Shown: positions 55,445-64,000, numbered from the stretch's first letter. The stretch is 64,000 nt of DNA from Candidatus Fermentibacter danicus (GCA_001618605.1 LKHC01000101.1:1-64000); one strand, 5' to 3'. Numbers and translations: made by a program. Notes: generated by a model not told the origin, from the letters alone.

Positions 55445-56407
55445 ATGAAAATCGATCCTGCCTCTTTCCGGAGAATCATCTCCGGTTTCCCCGTTGTTCC
55501 CGTGATTTTCGTCCTTTTCCTGTTCGTTGCTCCGGCTTCGGCCTGGGATCCCCTCTACTACCAGAATCTCGCTTCCGTACTGCAGTCGATGCACAGCGAC
55601 GGCGACGTGGCTCTGGGGTTCTTCAGCTCCAGCAGCCGGTGGGTGGCGGACTCGACCGGGAAACAGATCGAGCACGATCTACCGACCGCCCTCTCGGTGA
55701 TCCGAGTGCTGGCGACGGGAAGGTACGGCATCACGAACAGCCATACCGTGAGCATCCTCATCCCGGCCTTCATCCAGGTCTCCGGCGCGGCGGACACTTC
55801 CGGCGCCGGCATCGCTGACCCGTGGATCACTCTCGACGGATGGATAGAACGCGATCCGATGCTCATCGGAAGGCTCGGTCTGCGGATACCGCTCAAGGGC
55901 TATCTCGAATCCGGCGAATACTCGGAGAGCGATCGCCATCTCGCCATCGACGGAGCGCTGACGGTCGAAACCCCACTCTCCGGACCGGGCGTGCTCCTCC
56001 GGGCTACGGGCGGGCTGAGGTACAGCATGTCTGCATGGTCCGCCTATCCCCCCTTCCCCAAGGACTCCTGCGAGACCCGACCGCCCATCGAGTTCCGGAC
56101 CACCGACTTCCTCGTCCTCAAGGCCAACCCGGAACTCGACGTGCGCATAGGCGGGGAATTCGCCACCCGCGGCGACATCAAGTGCAATTTCGGCGAAGGG
56201 GAAGGATGGGAAACCGCCGAGAACACTTCGACCACGACATTGGATCTCAGGGCGGGTTTCGACCTCGGCGGCGCGTCATCCTCCTTCACGGGCGACATCT
56301 ACTACAGGCTGTCCGGCGCGAACGCCTTCAAGGAGTGGGGCATAGCCGTGACCGGCCTCGGGCTGGACTTTACCAGTCTCTTCGGCCTCGGGGGCTCTGG
56401 CCGGTGA
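55445..56407 (+). CDS. Predicted outer-membrane beta-barrel protein
   Basis: A 320-residue protein with a long N-terminal signal (basic start, hydrophobic VVPVIFVLFLFVAPASA) and then repeated alternating strands with aromatic ends, such as LLRATGGLRYSMSAWSAYP and TLDLRAGFDLGGASSSFTG. The C-terminus is Gly-rich. This is typical of a transporter- or porin-like barrel, but no family was recognised. ATG 55445 has GGAGG eight bases upstream. The stop overlaps the GTG of the next gene (GTGA), so both are made together. Confidence 0.7.
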   Translation: MKIDPASFRRIISGFPVVPVIFVLFLFVAPASAWDPLYYQNLASVLQSMHSDGDVALGFFSSSSRWVADSTGKQIEHDLPTALSVIRVLATGRYGITNSHTVSILIPAFIQVSGAADTSGAGIADPWITLDGWIERDPMLIGRLGLRIPLKGYLESGEYSESDRHLAIDGALTVETPLSGPGVLLRATGGLRYSMSAWSAYPPFPKDSCETRPPIEFRTTDFLVLKANPELDVRIGGEFATRGDIKCNFGEGEGWETAENTSTTTLDLRAGFDLGGASSSFTGDIYYRLSGANAFKEWGIAVTGLGLDFTSLFGLGGSGR

Positions 56408-57192
56408 AACGACTTATTCCCGCCGCCGCGCTGGTGCTGGGCTCCGTACTGCTGGTTCTGACCGCGATGCCCGGCAGCCCGGGCGTTCTCATGAGGAGGG
56501 CGGCCGGGACATATCTCGACGCTCTGGGGCGAGGGGTTCCCGCCGAGGCGCATTCCCTCCTGACCGACAGCCTGGCTGCACTGGTCTCGGAAGCCGGCCT
56601 CTCGAGGATGGAGACCACGCCCTCGGGCTCCGACCCGGCCCTCGGCGGGCTGGGCCGTCAGGAGGCGAGGGGATGGCCGCTTGAAGCGAGGGGGGAGGAG
56701 GGGGGTGCAAGGATCCTCTGGCTGCGGCAGGACGGTGACCGCGGGTGGAGAATCGCCGGGGATACGGAGCTGGACGCCCTCATGGGCTCGGCCTCGGTCA
56801 TCTGCCGGGACTACGCTCTCTCCGTCGTCATCCCGGCCGCCGTGTCGGGAACGGATCCGTCGAGCATGTCATGCCCCTTCTCCGGGCAGCCCTACTCGCT
56901 GGCCGGTGAGAGGCTGGTCTGTCCGGCCCGCCATCTGGGCGAGGGCCTGGACATCCGGGGAGACGAATGCGGTTCGCGGCGTGCGGAGGCGGCCGCTGCC
57001 GTCATGTCCTGGATGGGAGAGGGGCACGGCTTTCCCGGGAGCTTCGAGGAGATCTGGGAGGGGAGCGGAGGCGCCATCGGCCTCCGGGGGGGTTACAGGT
57101 GCCCCGTAAACGGCTATTCCTACTACACGCTGGTCGACTCGGGCGTATGGTGCCCCTTCCACGGCATGCTGACGCCTGTCGGCCCGCAATGA
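56404..57192 (+). CDS. Membrane-anchored protein with two C-P...C-P cysteine pairs
   Basis: A 262-residue protein with one N-terminal membrane helix (LIPAAALVLGSVLLVLTAM) and an extracytoplasmic rest. The C-terminal half has two similar units: CPFSGQPYSLAGERLVCPAR and CPVNGYSYYTLVDSGVWCPF with a following His-Gly. Each has C-P-x2-G-x2-Y, 10-13 residues, then C-P; they look like zinc-ribbon-like knuckles, although outside the cytoplasm disulfides are also possible. No family was recognised. It starts at GTG 56404, overlapping the barrel gene. Confidence 0.65.
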   Translation: MKRLIPAAALVLGSVLLVLTAMPGSPGVLMRRAAGTYLDALGRGVPAEAHSLLTDSLAALVSEAGLSRMETTPSGSDPALGGLGRQEARGWPLEARGEEGGARILWLRQDGDRGWRIAGDTELDALMGSASVICRDYALSVVIPAAVSGTDPSSMSCPFSGQPYSLAGERLVCPARHLGEGLDIRGDECGSRRAEAAAAVMSWMGEGHGFPGSFEEIWEGSGGAIGLRGGYRCPVNGYSYYTLVDSGVWCPFHGMLTPVGPQ

Positions 57193-57234
57193 CAGAGACT
57201 CTGAAGAGGGAGAATTCCTGACGGTAAGGAGAGC

Positions 57235-58428
57235 ATGAACCCCATCGAAAGGCTCATATCCGACCGGGACACATTCGTAGACTTCTGCAGAGGCCTTGCG
57301 GACGAGCCCGTGATCGCCATCGACACCGAGTTCCACAGCGAGCGGAGATTCTGGCCCGAACTCTTCCTGGTCCAGATCGCCGACAGGAGCGGCCCCTGGG
57401 CCATCGATCCCCTCTCGGTAGGCGATCTGGCCCCTCTGGAACCCGTCCTGGCCGATCCTTCGATCACGAAGGTGATGCATTCCGCCAGGAACGATATCGC
57501 CGTCCTGATGCGGACCCTTCCGGGGGGAATCCTCGAGAACGTCTTCGACACCCAGATCGCTGCGGCCTTTCTGGGGTACGGCGAACAGTGCAGCCTTCAC
57601 AACCTGCTTCTGGATGCCTGCGGGATCAAGTCGAAGAAGGCCTTCTGCCTGAGCGACTGGTCCCGGCGCCCTCTGGCCGGGGAGCAGCTCGACTACGCGC
57701 TGGACGACGTGCGCTATCTGCTGGATCTCCATGCCAGGCTGGACGCCGACCTGAAAAGGAAGAAGAGGACGGACTGGTACAGGCACGAGGCCCTGGATCT
57801 CGTCCGGCCCGAGAGCTACGAGGTGTCGCTCCCCGACCTCTTCCGCAGGGCCAGATCCACGGGAAAGATCAAGAAATCCAATCTCCCCGTCCTGTGGCGC
57901 CTCATAGGGTGGAGGGAGACGAGGGCCCGCGGCCTGGACAGGCCCAGGCAGCACGTAGCCCCCGATTCCCTGCTCGCCAGGCTTGCAGTCATGTCACCGA
58001 CATGCCGGGATTCCCTGGAGCGTCTGAGGGGCCTTCCCTCGGGCTTCGCGGGCAAGTGGGGCGAGGAAGTCCTGGAAGTAGTGAGGAACGCCCTCTCCGA
58101 TCCTCCCGGGGATGTTCCCGAGATCAGAGTCCAGCGATCCGACGGCGCCGCCTCGGCAAGGGCGGACATCCTGAGGATCTATGCGAAGCAAAAGGCCGGG
58201 AGGCTCGGGATCGCAACCTCCCTGCTGATGCCCCGCGAGCTGCTGGACAGGCTGGCGTCCGCCCGCCCCGGCGAGAAGCCCGAAGACATCGTGTCGGGGG
58301 ATCCCGACCTGTGCGGGTGGAGGCTCGAGGTTCTGGGCGGGGAGGTGTTCGATCTCCTGTCGGGCAAACTGGCTCTCGCGCTCAATCCGACCCGCTCAGG
58401 AGGGCTCAGGTTCGTGCGGAACGGATGA
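57235..58428 (+). CDS. rnd: Ribonuclease D
   Basis: A 397-residue RNase D. The DEDDy exonuclease residues are Asp30 and Glu32 (AIDTEFHSE), Asp87 (HSARNDIAVL), Tyr154 and Asp158 (YALDDVRYLL). The HRDC domain at about 205-290 (LPVLWRLIGWRETRARGLD and on) follows, with a further C-terminal helical part. It trims the 3' ends of tRNA precursors and other stable RNAs. The ATG at 57235 lies after AAGGAGAGC. It is followed within 45 bases by a lipoprotein gene. Confidence 0.94.
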   Translation: MNPIERLISDRDTFVDFCRGLADEPVIAIDTEFHSERRFWPELFLVQIADRSGPWAIDPLSVGDLAPLEPVLADPSITKVMHSARNDIAVLMRTLPGGILENVFDTQIAAAFLGYGEQCSLHNLLLDACGIKSKKAFCLSDWSRRPLAGEQLDYALDDVRYLLDLHARLDADLKRKKRTDWYRHEALDLVRPESYEVSLPDLFRRARSTGKIKKSNLPVLWRLIGWRETRARGLDRPRQHVAPDSLLARLAVMSPTCRDSLERLRGLPSGFAGKWGEEVLEVVRNALSDPPGDVPEIRVQRSDGAASARADILRIYAKQKAGRLGIATSLLMPRELLDRLASARPGEKPEDIVSGDPDLCGWRLEVLGGEVFDLLSGKLALALNPTRSGGLRFVRNG

Positions 58429-58472
58429 TGGAGCCCCGCTCCGTCCCAATCGACCACAGGAAAGGATACGGT

Positions 58473-60074
58473 ATGAAGAAGCCGATGCTTTTCATGGCGA
58501 TGCTTCTGCTGGCCTCGACGGGCTGCAGCAGGCGCGTCGGGACGAACACCAGACTGGAGGGAGAGATCAAGAGGAAGGACCCGGAGATCGCGGACAGGCT
58601 CGAGGATGCCGAGGAACTGCTGACAGCCGCGGGCAGGCCGGTGGATCCCCGCTCCCCCTGCGCCTCCTTCGCGCTCGCTTCCGGGAAGGATCTCCTGATC
58701 GAGGTTTCCAGCGACGACTTCGATCCGGTCATCGTGGCCTTCGATCGTGACGGTGGGATACTCGGCGTCAACGACGACTGGGACGGCTCCTTCGACTCGC
58801 ATCTGGTTCTGGAGAACGTCCCGCGGGGGGCCAGGCTCCTCGTGTTCGCCATCGACGGTTCCAGAGGCGAGTACGAACTGCGCTCCGAGGAGGCCGATCA
58901 GGAGGATATCGCCGAGTTCGCCGCATGGACGGACCTCGCCTCCGGCGCCGTCGAGGGCGAGGTGATCGACGACAAGAACGACAAACTCCTGGAGGACATA
59001 CTCGAGGATGGCCTCGACAGGCATTTCTATGATCCTGACTACAGATCGGCCAGGGTCCATCCCTTCGAGGTGACCCGGGAGCAGCTCGTGTCTCTCTTTC
59101 TGGAGTCGGACAGGTTCGACCCGATTCTCGCTCTAGTCGAGATCGACGGGGACGAGTACGTCTATGTCGCCCACAACGACGACTACTTCGGCAGCCTGTC
59201 CTCCAGGATCGACCAGGTGCTCGAGCCCGGCCGGTACGCCGCCGTGGTGATCCCGTACTCTTCAGGCGCCGATGGTCGCTATTCCCTTTCCTGCGAGTTC
59301 TACGACCTGGATTCTATGGAACCGGACATCATGGATGCCGGGGCGCCGGGGACCGAGGTTGCCGGCAGCGTGACTCTGGGAAGGGGACTTGCCATGGGCG
59401 TCTGGCCCGGAATCTCGGTCGAGAGGCCCTACGACCTCATGATCACTGCTGCTACCCCCTGTGCCTTCTTCCGGTTCGAGATCGGGAGCGACGAGGCCGG
59501 GCCCTACGATATCCACGCCTCGTCGACCGACCTGGACGCCTACCTGTGCCTTCTTTCCGTCGAAGACGGCGGGGTCGGATACATCGCAAGCAACGACGAC
59601 TACCGCGGGTCCGACGCAGGACTGACGAAGCTGCTGGCGCCCGGTGAATATGTCGCTCTCGTTACGAGCTATTCCGGCTCGGCGGAAGGGGAGGTCCGGT
59701 TCGGCTACTCGCCGTCCCGTTTCGAGCCGCAGCCCCTCCCTGAGGGCAGGGTGGTGCAGGCCAACGTGAGCTGGACGATGCCCGAACTGTACTACAGCCT
59801 CGAGATCACGGCCGGAAGCGTCTACCTCGTCGGCGCCCGGAGCGACGAGATCGATCCCGTCATCGAGGTCCTCCTGCCGGACGGGACGACTCTCAGAGAC
59901 GACGACGGGGGCGGATATCCCAATGCTCTGCTGCGCCTGGATCCGATGCCGTTCCAGTCCGGCACGGCTCTCATCACGGTGAAGGACTACTACAGCAGCT
60001 CGACCGGTCCGGTCAGGATCGAGGTCACGCGCGAGCGGAGAACCGAATCCGGGGTCTTCGCCCTGTACGACTGA
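58473..60074 (+). CDS. Lipoprotein with four PPC-like beta-sandwich repeats
   Basis: A 533-residue protein with a type II signal peptide ending LLLASTGC (Cys18). Four repeats share the pattern D-P/A-[VY]-[hydrophobic], a Gly-Asp turn, then D-D and a later P-G: around DFDPVIVAFDRDGGILGVND, RFDPILALVEIDGDEYVYVA, DLDAYLCLLSVEDGGVGYIA and EIDPVIEVLLPDGTTLRDDD. This is the bacterial pre-peptidase C-terminal (PPC) type, but here without an attached peptidase. Its role in the envelope is unknown; the Asp clusters may bind calcium. ATG 58473 has AAAGGA upstream. Longer open frame upstream lies over rnd and is not real. Confidence 0.8.
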   Translation: MKKPMLFMAMLLLASTGCSRRVGTNTRLEGEIKRKDPEIADRLEDAEELLTAAGRPVDPRSPCASFALASGKDLLIEVSSDDFDPVIVAFDRDGGILGVNDDWDGSFDSHLVLENVPRGARLLVFAIDGSRGEYELRSEEADQEDIAEFAAWTDLASGAVEGEVIDDKNDKLLEDILEDGLDRHFYDPDYRSARVHPFEVTREQLVSLFLESDRFDPILALVEIDGDEYVYVAHNDDYFGSLSSRIDQVLEPGRYAAVVIPYSSGADGRYSLSCEFYDLDSMEPDIMDAGAPGTEVAGSVTLGRGLAMGVWPGISVERPYDLMITAATPCAFFRFEIGSDEAGPYDIHASSTDLDAYLCLLSVEDGGVGYIASNDDYRGSDAGLTKLLAPGEYVALVTSYSGSAEGEVRFGYSPSRFEPQPLPEGRVVQANVSWTMPELYYSLEITAGSVYLVGARSDEIDPVIEVLLPDGTTLRDDDGGGYPNALLRLDPMPFQSGTALITVKDYYSSSTGPVRIEVTRERRTESGVFALYD

Positions 60075-60103
60075 AAACCGATCCGGTTGGAGGTTAGATA
60101 TGA

Positions 60104-60129
60104 AAGGGGCGGCCAGGCGGCCGCCCCTT
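60104..60129. terminator. Bidirectional terminator hairpin
   Basis: An eleven-base perfect stem AAGGGGCGGCC/GGCCGCCCCTT with loop AGGC lies between convergent genes; TCATATCT follows on the minus strand and GTCACTAC on the plus strand. Confidence 0.72.
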
Positions 60130-60171
60130 GTCACTACATGATTTCCGGCCGGGTCCGGTCCAGGACCGTCC

Positions 60172-61287
60172 CTATTCGAGCAGGTACACTCTGCTCCAGT
60201 TGTCGGGATTGGTGTCGAAAGCCAGGAATCCACCCTCCCCGACAGTGACCGACCAGTATTCGGTATCGCCCGGGTAGTCGACGGTAACCGTCTCGACGAG
60301 ACTGCCTTCGAGGTCGAAGACGTCGAAGATGACCTCGTTCACCCAGCCCCGCCTGACCCAGATCCTGTCGTCCGGAGTGACGATGACGCCGCCTATGGAC
60401 GACTTGAAGGGCCTGGGCTCCCAGGAGGCCATCTCCGGCGGCATTCCGGACGCGATCATCCTCTCCCTGACGAAGGCCTTTTCCTCGGCGATCTCCTCGT
60501 CGGTCTTCGGGACGGGGTCATACGGGCGTTCGATCGTCAGGAACAGGGTTCCGTCAGGCTCGTAGCCCCTTACGACGTATTCCTCCGGGGACATCGGGGC
60601 GAGGAAGACCCTGCCGTCCACGGTTGCATCGAAGAGGAACATGTCGCTCATGCTCCCAGCGATATCGGTCGGGTCGAACGGGGCCATGGCCCGGTGATAG
60701 ACTACCGACGGCTCGATGTCGGCGCCCTCCCATCGGGCCAGCACCATGCCCATGAACATCCCGTCATCGTTCTGCTCGAATTCGGGCTTCATCCCCACCA
60801 TCGAAGCCGAGTCCACAGCCGTGATCTGAACGGGAACGGCCGGGAAGAACCCAGAGATCTCACCGATCAAGGCACCCGTGGAATCGAATGTCTGTATCTT
60901 TGCGGCCATCGCGTCGGCGACCGCCAGGCTGCCGTCGCTCTCCCGGAAGGTAATAGCCGAAGGCATCAGGAACTCGCCGGGGCCGCTGCCCCGGCGTCCG
61001 ATCGTCGCACGGTAGCCGCCATCGGAGCCGTAGATCTGGACGATGCACTTCTTCAGGTCCAGAACGGCGATCGAGCCGTCCGGGGTCCACTCGACCGCCG
61101 CGATCTGGCCGAACACGTAGTTGCTGTCGCCGATCTCAATACCAATGCTGTCCGTAACCGAAAGCGTCCTCCGGGGAACCCCCTCCGCCCAGTCCGGCAC
61201 GAGGTTCCGTCCGCCGCGTCCGCCGCAGCCTGCGGCAAGGATCGCCGCCGAAACGGCCGCGGTGGATACTGCGATGAATCCTTTCAT
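60172..61287 (-). CDS. Lipoprotein with six-bladed beta-propeller fold (NHL-like)
   Basis: A 371-residue protein with a lipoprotein signal ending ILAAGC. The remainder has repeated blade-like units such as AAVEWTPDGSIAVLDLKKCI, RESDGSLAVADAMAAKI and VIVTPDDRIWVRRGW, with the G-x-G-P-G-E-F sequence (RGSGPGEFLMP) characteristic of six-bladed propellers. Similar proteins are abundant in FCB-group genomes, with unknown ligands. ATG 61287 is chosen since AAGGAG is five bases upstream; GTG 61290 is the alternative. It lies 20 bases after glnA. Confidence 0.82.
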   Translation of the reverse strand: MKGFIAVSTAAVSAAILAAGCGGRGGRNLVPDWAEGVPRRTLSVTDSIGIEIGDSNYVFGQIAAVEWTPDGSIAVLDLKKCIVQIYGSDGGYRATIGRRGSGPGEFLMPSAITFRESDGSLAVADAMAAKIQTFDSTGALIGEISGFFPAVPVQITAVDSASMVGMKPEFEQNDDGMFMGMVLARWEGADIEPSVVYHRAMAPFDPTDIAGSMSDMFLFDATVDGRVFLAPMSPEEYVVRGYEPDGTLFLTIERPYDPVPKTDEEIAEEKAFVRERMIASGMPPEMASWEPRPFKSSIGGVIVTPDDRIWVRRGWVNEVIFDVFDLEGSLVETVTVDYPGDTEYWSVTVGEGGFLAFDTNPDNWSRVYLLE

Positions 61288-61306
61288 CACGGCTCCTTCC
61301 TGCCGC

Positions 61307-62734
61307 CTATATGTTGAAGTAGAGGAAGTGTTCGATCGGATGAGGGTTTCCCCTCAGCATTGCGGTCTCCTCCCTCTTTACCTCTACATACGCGTCTATG
61401 AAATCCGGCTCGAACACTCCGTCCCGCTCCAGGAACTCCCTGTCATCCTCGAGGCTGTCCAACGCCTCGTCGAGACTCGTGGGGAGGACCGGAAGTCCGG
61501 AATCGTCGTATCCGGGAGCGAAGACGTTGTCGTCTATGGGGCCGAATCCCATCTCCTCCGGCTTCATGTCCTTCCTGATGCCGTCGATGACGGCCATCAG
61601 GATCGAGGCCATGCTGAGATAGGGATTGCCGGAGCCGTCCGGCACCCTGTACTCGAACCGCATCGACTCGGCGGTGCGGGCGTAGGCCGGCACCCTGATC
61701 GCGGCGCTCCTGTTGGCGCCGGAGAAGAACCTGTAGACGGGCGCCTCCATGTTCGGGACGAGCCTGTGGTAGCTGTTTATGGAGGGGTTTGTGAAGGCGC
61801 AGAGCGCTCGTGCATGGTGGAGTATCCCGGCGATGGCGCTGCGGGCCATGCCGCTCAGGCGGCAGTAGCCGTCCTCGCTGTAGAAGACCCTCTCCTCGCC
61901 GTTCAGGAAGAACAGGTGGAAGTGCATCCCGTTCCCCGGCTCGCCCTTGATCGGCTTGGGCATGAAGGTCGCAGCCAGGTTGTGCTTGAGGGCGACGTTA
62001 CGGATTATGTGCTTTGTGATCATCACGTTGTCGGCCGAGCTGAGGAACGGGGCGAAATCGACCTCCACCTCCACCTGGCCCATTCGGCCGGCCTCGTGGT
62101 GGTGGTATTTCACCTGTATCCCCGCCGCCGCCATCAGGGAGGCGATCTCCGCCCTGATGTCGTGCAGGCTGTCCACCGGGAACATCCTGTGGTAGGCGCT
62201 CGCGGTCTGGTGGAAAAGCCCCAGCGACTCGGGACAGGAAGCGTTTCTGTAGCTCTCGATGCTTCCCAGCTCGAACCCGGTCCTGCAGGGATCGTTACAG
62301 AAGTCCGCCTTGTCGAAGAGGTAGAACTCGAACTCGGGCGCCCAGAAGCTCTCGGTAGCCAGCCCGGAATCCCTGAGAAGATCCTGGGCCTTCCTCGCTA
62401 CGCCCCTCGGATCCCTGGAGTAGGGCCTGCCCGTGTCGGGATGCACGATGTCGGCGATCAGACCGAGAGTGGGGTGTCTGGTGAAGGGATCGTCGAAGAC
62501 CCGACGGGGGTCGGGGACCAGCGCCAGATCGCCCGCTTCGATCGGAGTCATGGCCGACAGGGTGGATCCGTCGAAGCCGACCCCGCGTGTGAACAGATCG
62601 GGCTTGATGCTCTTCGCCGAAAGAGTGACGTGACGCCAGCATCCGAGAACATCCGAGAATCTTATGTCGACTTCCTCGTAACCGCCCTCGGCAATCTTCT
62701 TGAGGAGCATCTGGACTATCCCAGCCGCTGTCAC
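61307..62734 (-). CDS. glnA: Glutamine synthetase, type I
   Basis: A 475-residue GSI. GVGFDGSTLSAMTPIEAGDL, the FWAPEFEFYLFD metal site, HHHEAGRMGQVEVEVDFAP, GNGMHFHLFF and NRSAAIRVPA follow in order. It makes glutamine from glutamate, ammonia and ATP. The region where the adenylylated tyrosine (NLYDLPPEE in enterics) would be reads differently (FGPIDDNVFAPG), so control by GlnE-type adenylylation is unlikely. It starts at GTG 62734, overlapping the ispG stop by four bases. It is probably co-transcribed with prmC and ispG. Confidence 0.95.
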   Translation of the reverse strand: MTAAGIVQMLLKKIAEGGYEEVDIRFSDVLGCWRHVTLSAKSIKPDLFTRGVGFDGSTLSAMTPIEAGDLALVPDPRRVFDDPFTRHPTLGLIADIVHPDTGRPYSRDPRGVARKAQDLLRDSGLATESFWAPEFEFYLFDKADFCNDPCRTGFELGSIESYRNASCPESLGLFHQTASAYHRMFPVDSLHDIRAEIASLMAAAGIQVKYHHHEAGRMGQVEVEVDFAPFLSSADNVMITKHIIRNVALKHNLAATFMPKPIKGEPGNGMHFHLFFLNGEERVFYSEDGYCRLSGMARSAIAGILHHARALCAFTNPSINSYHRLVPNMEAPVYRFFSGANRSAAIRVPAYARTAESMRFEYRVPDGSGNPYLSMASILMAVIDGIRKDMKPEEMGFGPIDDNVFAPGYDDSGLPVLPTSLDEALDSLEDDREFLERDGVFEPDFIDAYVEVKREETAMLRGNPHPIEHFLYFNI

Positions 62735-63813
62735 CTTGCCGGACCTCCCTGTTTTTCTGCAAACCTGGAGAGTTCATGTTCGAGCCTGGAACGAATTTCA
62801 CCGGGCTGGACCGTTCCCGGCAGCCTGCGACCGCCTTCGAAGAGGATCATGCCCGCAGGGCTGCCTATGACTGCGAAATCCGCCTCCCGGGCCTCGCCCG
62901 GGCCGTTCACCTCGCAACCCATCACGGCGACGGTAAAATCTCCCCTGATACGCCTGAGGATTCCCGACAGCTCCCCGGCGATCCCCGCGACATCTATCCT
63001 GGTTCTGGCGCATGTCGGGCAGCTCACGAGCCTGGGATGGATGCGGCCGAGCCCCAGGGAGGACAGGATCTCCCACGCGACGAAGGGCTCGTCCTCCGGT
63101 GGGCCCGACAGTGAAACCCTGATGGTGTCGCCGATGCCCCGCGCGAGCAGCAGCCCGATCGCCACCGAGCTTCTCACGGCTCCTTCGAGAGACGGACCCG
63201 CCTCGGTCACCCCCAGATGCAGAGGGCGGTCGCATTCCCGGGCGGCCCTGAGGTTCGCCTCGACCGTCGTCATCGGATCGCTTGCCTTGAGCGAGATGAC
63301 GGTATCGGTGAAACCCGTCTCCGCGAGGAGCAGCAGATGCCTCTCGGCCGCCGCCCAGAGCGCGTCGGCGCCGGTGCCGAGTTTCTCCCGGATGTGCCCC
63401 GGGATGCTTCCCGAGTTGATGCCGACACGTATGGGGATGCCCCTGGAGGCGGCCTTCTCCGCGAGAACCCGCACATCCGCGGGCCGCTGAATGTTTCCCG
63501 GGTTGATGCGGAGCTTGGCCACGCCGGCTTCGACGGCGGCGACAGCCAGATCGTGACGGAAGTGGATGTCGGCCACGATCGGCACCCCGCTCTCGGCGAC
63601 GATCCGATGGAGGGCGGCCGCCGAGGCTTCGTCGGGGACGGACACCCGGACTATCTGGGCGCCTGCTTCCACGAGGGAGCGTATCTGGGCGATCGTTGCG
63701 CCGGCGTCGGCGGTGGGAGTGTTGGTCATGGACTGGACCGAGATCGGGGCCCTCCCTCCGATCCGCACGGACCCGACCGTGACGCTCCTGCACCGTCTTC
63801 TTCGTATCCTCAT
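62731..63813 (-). CDS. ispG: 4-hydroxy-3-methylbut-2-en-1-yl diphosphate synthase
   Basis: IspG (GcpE) reduces MEcPP to HMBPP in the non-mevalonate isoprenoid pathway, using reduced ferredoxin or flavodoxin. The 360 residues include VTVGSVRIGGRAPISVQSMT, VADIHFRHDLAVAAVEAG and LRINPGNI. The [4Fe-4S] cysteines lie in SCPTCARTRIDV and CEVNGPGEAREADFA. ATG 63813 gives the family N-terminus; the earlier start at 63879 would lie within prmC. The start overlaps the prmC stop (ATGA) and the stop overlaps the glnA start. Confidence 0.95.
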   Translation of the reverse strand: MRIRRRRCRSVTVGSVRIGGRAPISVQSMTNTPTADAGATIAQIRSLVEAGAQIVRVSVPDEASAAALHRIVAESGVPIVADIHFRHDLAVAAVEAGVAKLRINPGNIQRPADVRVLAEKAASRGIPIRVGINSGSIPGHIREKLGTGADALWAAAERHLLLLAETGFTDTVISLKASDPMTTVEANLRAARECDRPLHLGVTEAGPSLEGAVRSSVAIGLLLARGIGDTIRVSLSGPPEDEPFVAWEILSSLGLGRIHPRLVSCPTCARTRIDVAGIAGELSGILRRIRGDFTVAVMGCEVNGPGEAREADFAVIGSPAGMILFEGGRRLPGTVQPGEIRSRLEHELSRFAEKQGGPAR

Positions 63814-64000
63814 GTTCTCACTGCAGTAATCCAGCGTGGCCTCCCCGACAGATCCGCCCCGGCCCGGACCGAGGCCCATGTTCCAGCGGCGGACATCTCG
63901 TCGGCGAGAATCGCGGGCTGCCGCCCGGCGGCTTCCAGCGCGAGCACGCCCCCTCTTCGCAGGAGGCTGCCGGCTTCCTCGATGAGTCTTCGGATCAGGA
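63810..64000 (-). CDS. prmC: C-terminal part of release factor glutamine methyltransferase PrmC (partial)
   Basis: The minus frame is open from the window end to TGA at 63812-63810, giving the last 62 residues. LIRRLIEEAGSLLRRGGVLA and LEAAGRQPAILADEM match the PrmC/HemK pattern of helix, L-x-x-G-G-x-L-x-x-E-x-G-x-x-Q. The last strand (RAGADLSGRPRWITAVRT) also fits the family's D-L-x-G-x-x-R ending. PrmC methylates the GGQ glutamine of release factors. The N-terminal catalytic part is beyond the window. Confidence 0.85.
   Translation of the reverse strand, partial: LIRRLIEEAGSLLRRGGVLALEAAGRQPAILADEMSAAGTWASVRAGADLSGRPRWITAVRT

Overview
The window is a GC-rich bacterial chromosome segment built around a replication origin. 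Many genes start with GTG or TTG behind strong GGAGG-type Shine-Dalgarno sites, and many neighbours overlap by 1-8 bases. Envelope proteins with Sec signals or lipoboxes, an OmpA protein and a caspase-like secreted peptidase with a type-IX-like C-terminal domain point to a diderm. The metabolic genes point to an anaerobic, ferredoxin-based fermenter: a Ptb-Buk-IorAB operon, a large aldehyde ferredoxin oxidoreductase and a V-type ATPase with a sodium-binding rotor signature. This fits the FCB superphylum, for example Fermentibacterota-like lineages. That placement is inference only, because there is no rRNA in the window.

Layout. 1-5.4 kb (+): end of a DUF2232 protein, rplI, tsaD, acpS, nnrD, an HD protein and a rhamnose-isomerase-like protein, closed by a terminator. 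5.4-9.8 kb (-): ptb-buk-iorA-iorB, which turns 2-oxoacids into acyl-CoA, acyl-phosphate and ATP. 9.9-13 kb (+): a HAD phosphatase, a membrane protein, a formyltransferase and a polysaccharide deacetylase. 13.0-13.9 kb: a ferredoxin and two small convergent proteins that resemble each other. 13.9-21.6 kb (-): parB, parA, rsmG, mnmG, mnmE, yidC, yidD, rnpA, rpmH, with two parS sites. 21.6-29.4 kb (+): DnaA boxes, dnaA, dnaN, dciA-like, gyrB, gyrA; recF is absent. 29.3-34.8 kb: a 1,210-residue protein of unknown function, asparaginase, a membrane coiled-coil protein and a bactofilin. 34.8-43.5 kb: an AT-rich stretch with tandem DnaA boxes, then the V-ATPase operon H-I-K-E-C-F-A-B-D.

43.6-48.2 kb: a Lys/Ala-rich small protein, then a tungsten/molybdenum-pterin enzyme locus. 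There a MobB-like and a ThiF/MoeB-like gene (-) are divergent from a polyferredoxin, AOR and a MoaD/ThiS-like carrier (+). 48.3-50.2 kb (-): an RRM protein and a DUF2089/DUF4097 pair. 50.6-61.3 kb: mainly envelope or secreted proteins (caspase-like peptidase, OmpA, beta-barrel, membrane-anchored Cys-pair protein, two lipoproteins) with a NUDIX hydrolase and RNase D. 61.3-64 kb (-): glnA, ispG and the end of prmC.

Transcription diverges at about 21.6-21.9 kb, which agrees with an origin beside dnaA. I saw no tRNA, rRNA, CRISPR array or insertion sequence.
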